In this document: in pieces, positions 6,427 through 7,326 of the stretch
Numbering within the stretch: the first letter of the stretch is position 1
How the letters are laid out: every line of letters starts with the position of its first letter
Origin: Cycloclasticus sp.
GTDB taxonomy: Bacteria > Pseudomonadota > Gammaproteobacteria > Methylococcales > Cycloclasticaceae
NCBI GenBank assembly: GCA_012960055.1
Contig: DUCA01000030.1
Location: 1-7,326, forward strand
Direction: 5' to 3'
Length of the DNA stretch: 7,326 nucleotides
Program-made: the position numbers and the translations under genes
The notes under the pieces: generated by a model
Told to the model about the DNA's origin: nothing
The model's database searches: none
The model's input: only the letters and a program-made list of their open reading frames with translations

Positions 6427-7029
6427 TTAAAGCTTGTCGGCATTTTCGCTTAAATAAGCAGCAACTCCATCAGGATTAGCTTCCATTCCTTTGTCGCCTT
6501 TTGTCCAACCAGCAGGACATACTTCACCATGCTCTTCGTGGAACTGTAGCGCATCAACCATACGTAACATTTCATCAACATCACGACCTAAAGGTAGATC
6601 ATTAACCACTTGGTGACGTACTGTTCCTTCCGTGTCGATTAAGAAAGAGCCTCGGAACGCAACACCACCTTCTGATTCAACATCGTAATCTTTACATATT
6701 GAGTGCGTCATATCAGCAACTAGTGTGTAACCTACTTGGCCAATACCACCGTCATTGATTGCTGTGTTTCTCCACGCGTTATGTGAGAAATGTGAGTCAA
6801 TTGATACACCAATCACTTCAACACCACGTTTTTTAAATTCATCCATACGGTGATCAAAAGCAATCAACTCGGATGGGCAAACGAATGTGAAATCTAATGG
6901 ATAAAAGAAAATAACTGCATATTTACCTTTAATCGTCTCAGATAAAGTAAATGAATCAACAATACTACCGTTACCCAATACTGCTGGCGCAGTAAAATCA
7001 GGGGCTTTTTTCGAAACTAATACACTCAT
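6427..7029 (-). CDS. Typical 2-Cys peroxiredoxin (AhpC/TSA family, Prx1 type)
   Basis: A 200-residue cytoplasmic thiol peroxidase that reduces H2O2 and organic hydroperoxides, usually as a homodimer or decamer recycled by thioredoxin or AhpF-like partners. The peroxidatic cysteine is C51 in FYPLDFTFVCPSE, with T48 and R126 (FRGSFLID) completing the active site. The resolving cysteine is C171 in GEVCPAGW. CPAGW favours the Prx1/TSA type over E. coli-like AhpC (CPAKW). A GGIG motif (94-97) is present, but the C-terminal YF of overoxidation-sensitive enzymes is YL here (AAYLSEN). There is a third cysteine, C112. I chose ATG 7029 (MSVLVSKKAPDF) because GGAGAG sits 5 nt upstream and the family N-terminus aligns. 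An upstream in-frame ATG at 7071 would add 14 residues without support. No reductase gene is adjacent. The gene is monocistronic, with its own terminator. Confidence 0.95.
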   Translation of the reverse strand: MSVLVSKKAPDFTAPAVLGNGSIVDSFTLSETIKGKYAVIFFYPLDFTFVCPSELIAFDHRMDEFKKRGVEVIGVSIDSHFSHNAWRNTAINDGGIGQVGYTLVADMTHSICKDYDVESEGGVAFRGSFLIDTEGTVRHQVVNDLPLGRDVDEMLRMVDALQFHEEHGEVCPAGWTKGDKGMEANPDGVAAYLSENADKL

Positions 7030-7034
7030 GCTAA

Positions 7035-7040
7035 CTCTCC
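7035..7040 (-). promoter_or_regulatory. Ribosome binding site fixing the peroxiredoxin start
   Basis: On the minus strand GGAGAG (7040-7035) ends 5 nt before ATG 7029, with the GGAG core 7 nt away. It is the best Shine-Dalgarno in the window, and it decides for the 200-residue form over a 214-residue one starting at 7071, which would place this site inside the coding region. Confidence 0.85.
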
Positions 7041-7098
7041 AAAATTCAATAATCAATAATAATTCAGCCAAAAAGAAGGCCGTTACTAAACTGCAAAA

Positions 7099-7107
7099 AT
7101 GATAGCA
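7099..7107 (-). promoter_or_regulatory. Extended -10 of the peroxiredoxin promoter
   Basis: Read on the minus strand, TGC-TATCAT is an extended -10 element (TG at 7107-7106, hexamer 7104-7099, five of six to TATAAT). The -35 position (about 7122-7127, AGTTAT) is poor, as is common for extended -10 promoters. Transcription would start near 7092, leaving a leader of about 60 nt that contains a short tandem ATTATTG repeat and then the Shine-Dalgarno. Confidence 0.5.
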
Positions 7108-7142
7108 TTTTTAGCATCAATATAACTAGAACTTTCCCCTTA

Positions 7143-7151
7143 TGCTATAGT
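7143..7151 (+). promoter_or_regulatory. Extended -10 of the xseB promoter
   Basis: TGC-TATAGT is an extended -10 (TG 7143-7144, hexamer 7146-7151, five of six to TATAAT). The -35 position (7123-7128, TAACTA) is poor. The start would be near 7158, giving a leader of about 73 nt to the xseB ATG. It is the mirror image of the peroxiredoxin element: ATAGCAT (7102-7108) and ATGCTAT (7142-7148) form a perfect inverted repeat. Confidence 0.5.
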
Positions 7152-7166
7152 TCTCATTTTTACAGA

Positions 7167-7186
7167 TAGCTCCAAATACGGAGCTA
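7167..7186 (+). repeat. Hairpin in the xseB leader
   Basis: TAGCTCC (7167-7173) and GGAGCTA (7180-7186) form a 7-bp perfect stem around AAATAC. No T-run follows (CGACCTC), so it is not a classical terminator. It would lie about 10 nt into the predicted xseB transcript, where a 5' hairpin could stabilise the mRNA or bind a regulator. The GGAG in the right arm is 45 nt from the ATG, too far to be the xseB ribosome binding site. Confidence 0.5.
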
Positions 7187-7230
7187 CGACCTCTTCATAA
7201 TTAATATAAAACATATCAATTGTTCGTCAT

Positions 7231-7326
7231 ATGGCAAAGACAAAAAAACTCGATTTAGAATCATCGCTTCAATCCCTCGAAGAACTTGTTGATCGTATGG
7301 AAAACGGTAGTTTGACTTTAGAAGAG
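7231..7326 (+). CDS. xseB: Exodeoxyribonuclease VII small subunit, N-terminal fragment
   Basis: The first 32 codons are visible, and the frame is still open at the right edge (the family is usually about 80 residues). After a short basic start, residues 10-32 read as the XseB signature: an amphipathic helix with SLQSLEELVDRMENGSLTLEE, matching the family pattern LExIVxxLExGxLxLEE. XseB is a small helical protein that coats the long coiled coil of XseA to make exonuclease VII, which degrades single-stranded DNA in both directions. ATG 7231 is the only reasonable start, because an in-frame stop lies at 7207-7209. No Shine-Dalgarno precedes it, and a weak CATAT/ATATG pair (7212-7216 and 7229-7233) could cover the start codon. 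Divergent from the peroxiredoxin gene. In many Gammaproteobacteria ispA and dxs follow, but that cannot be checked here. Confidence 0.9.
   Translation, partial: MAKTKKLDLESSLQSLEELVDRMENGSLTLEE

Noticed and set aside
7030..7071. Longer peroxiredoxin start at ATG 7071, adding 14 residues (MAELLLIIEFWRVS)
   Set aside because: No Shine-Dalgarno precedes it. The added hydrophobic residues do not match the family, and the good GGAGAG site directs initiation to 7029.
7099..7151. OxyR operator in the peroxiredoxin-xseB region
   Set aside because: The outer ATAG and CTAT elements look suggestive, but they span 47 bp and lack the four regularly spaced ATAG/CTAT blocks of an OxyR tetramer site.
1..7326. 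A mobile element, CRISPR array, toxin-antitoxin pair or novel multi-gene system
   Set aside because: All coding space is filled by housekeeping genes with normal gene borders, and no transposase, integrase, repeat-spacer pattern or atypical base composition is visible.

Overview
The window is a stretch of ordinary gammaproteobacterial core chromosome. It holds six recognisable genes, two of them cut by the window edges. The organism call rests on the proteins: a single-chain class I fumarase of 507 residues, ParE and ParC very close in length and residue numbering to the E. coli enzymes, and an XseB small subunit. DNA of moderate to low GC and frequent A/T-rich Rho-independent terminators suggest a marine or aquatic lineage, for instance in the Methylophaga/Cycloclasticus/Thiotrichales direction. 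That narrower placement is a guess from general impression, not a search result.

Layout: (1) 1-246, plus strand, the C-terminal end of dihydrolipoamide dehydrogenase (lpdA), closed by a terminator at 270-299. (2) 375-1898, plus strand, class I [4Fe-4S] fumarase with its own Shine-Dalgarno. (3) A bidirectional terminator at 1918-1945 in the 65-nt gap between the convergent fumarase and parC genes. (4) 6103-1964, minus strand, a parE-parC operon encoding both topoisomerase IV subunits, 9 nt apart. (5) 6104-6426, a gene-free gap of 323 bp holding the parE leader, several inverted repeats and the peroxiredoxin terminator. (6) 7029-6427, minus strand, a typical 2-Cys peroxiredoxin. (7) 7030-7230, a divergent promoter region with two back-to-back extended -10 elements. 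(8) 7231-7326, plus strand, the first 32 codons of xseB.

Functionally, lpdA (E3 of 2-oxoacid dehydrogenases) and fumarase both serve the TCA cycle and lie side by side, but an intervening terminator separates their transcription. ParE and ParC form the A2B2 topoisomerase IV that decatenates daughter chromosomes, and here they are co-transcribed, which should help keep them in equal amounts. The peroxiredoxin detoxifies peroxides. XseB is the small subunit of exonuclease VII, whose gene is often followed by isoprenoid genes that would lie beyond the right edge.

I found no defence system, mobile element, CRISPR array, RNA gene or undescribed multi-gene system. The points worth a second look are regulatory: two overlapping, mutually exclusive inverted repeats in the parE leader, the symmetrical divergent promoter pair between peroxiredoxin and xseB, a hairpin in the xseB leader, and a natural threonine at the ParC quinolone hot-spot position.
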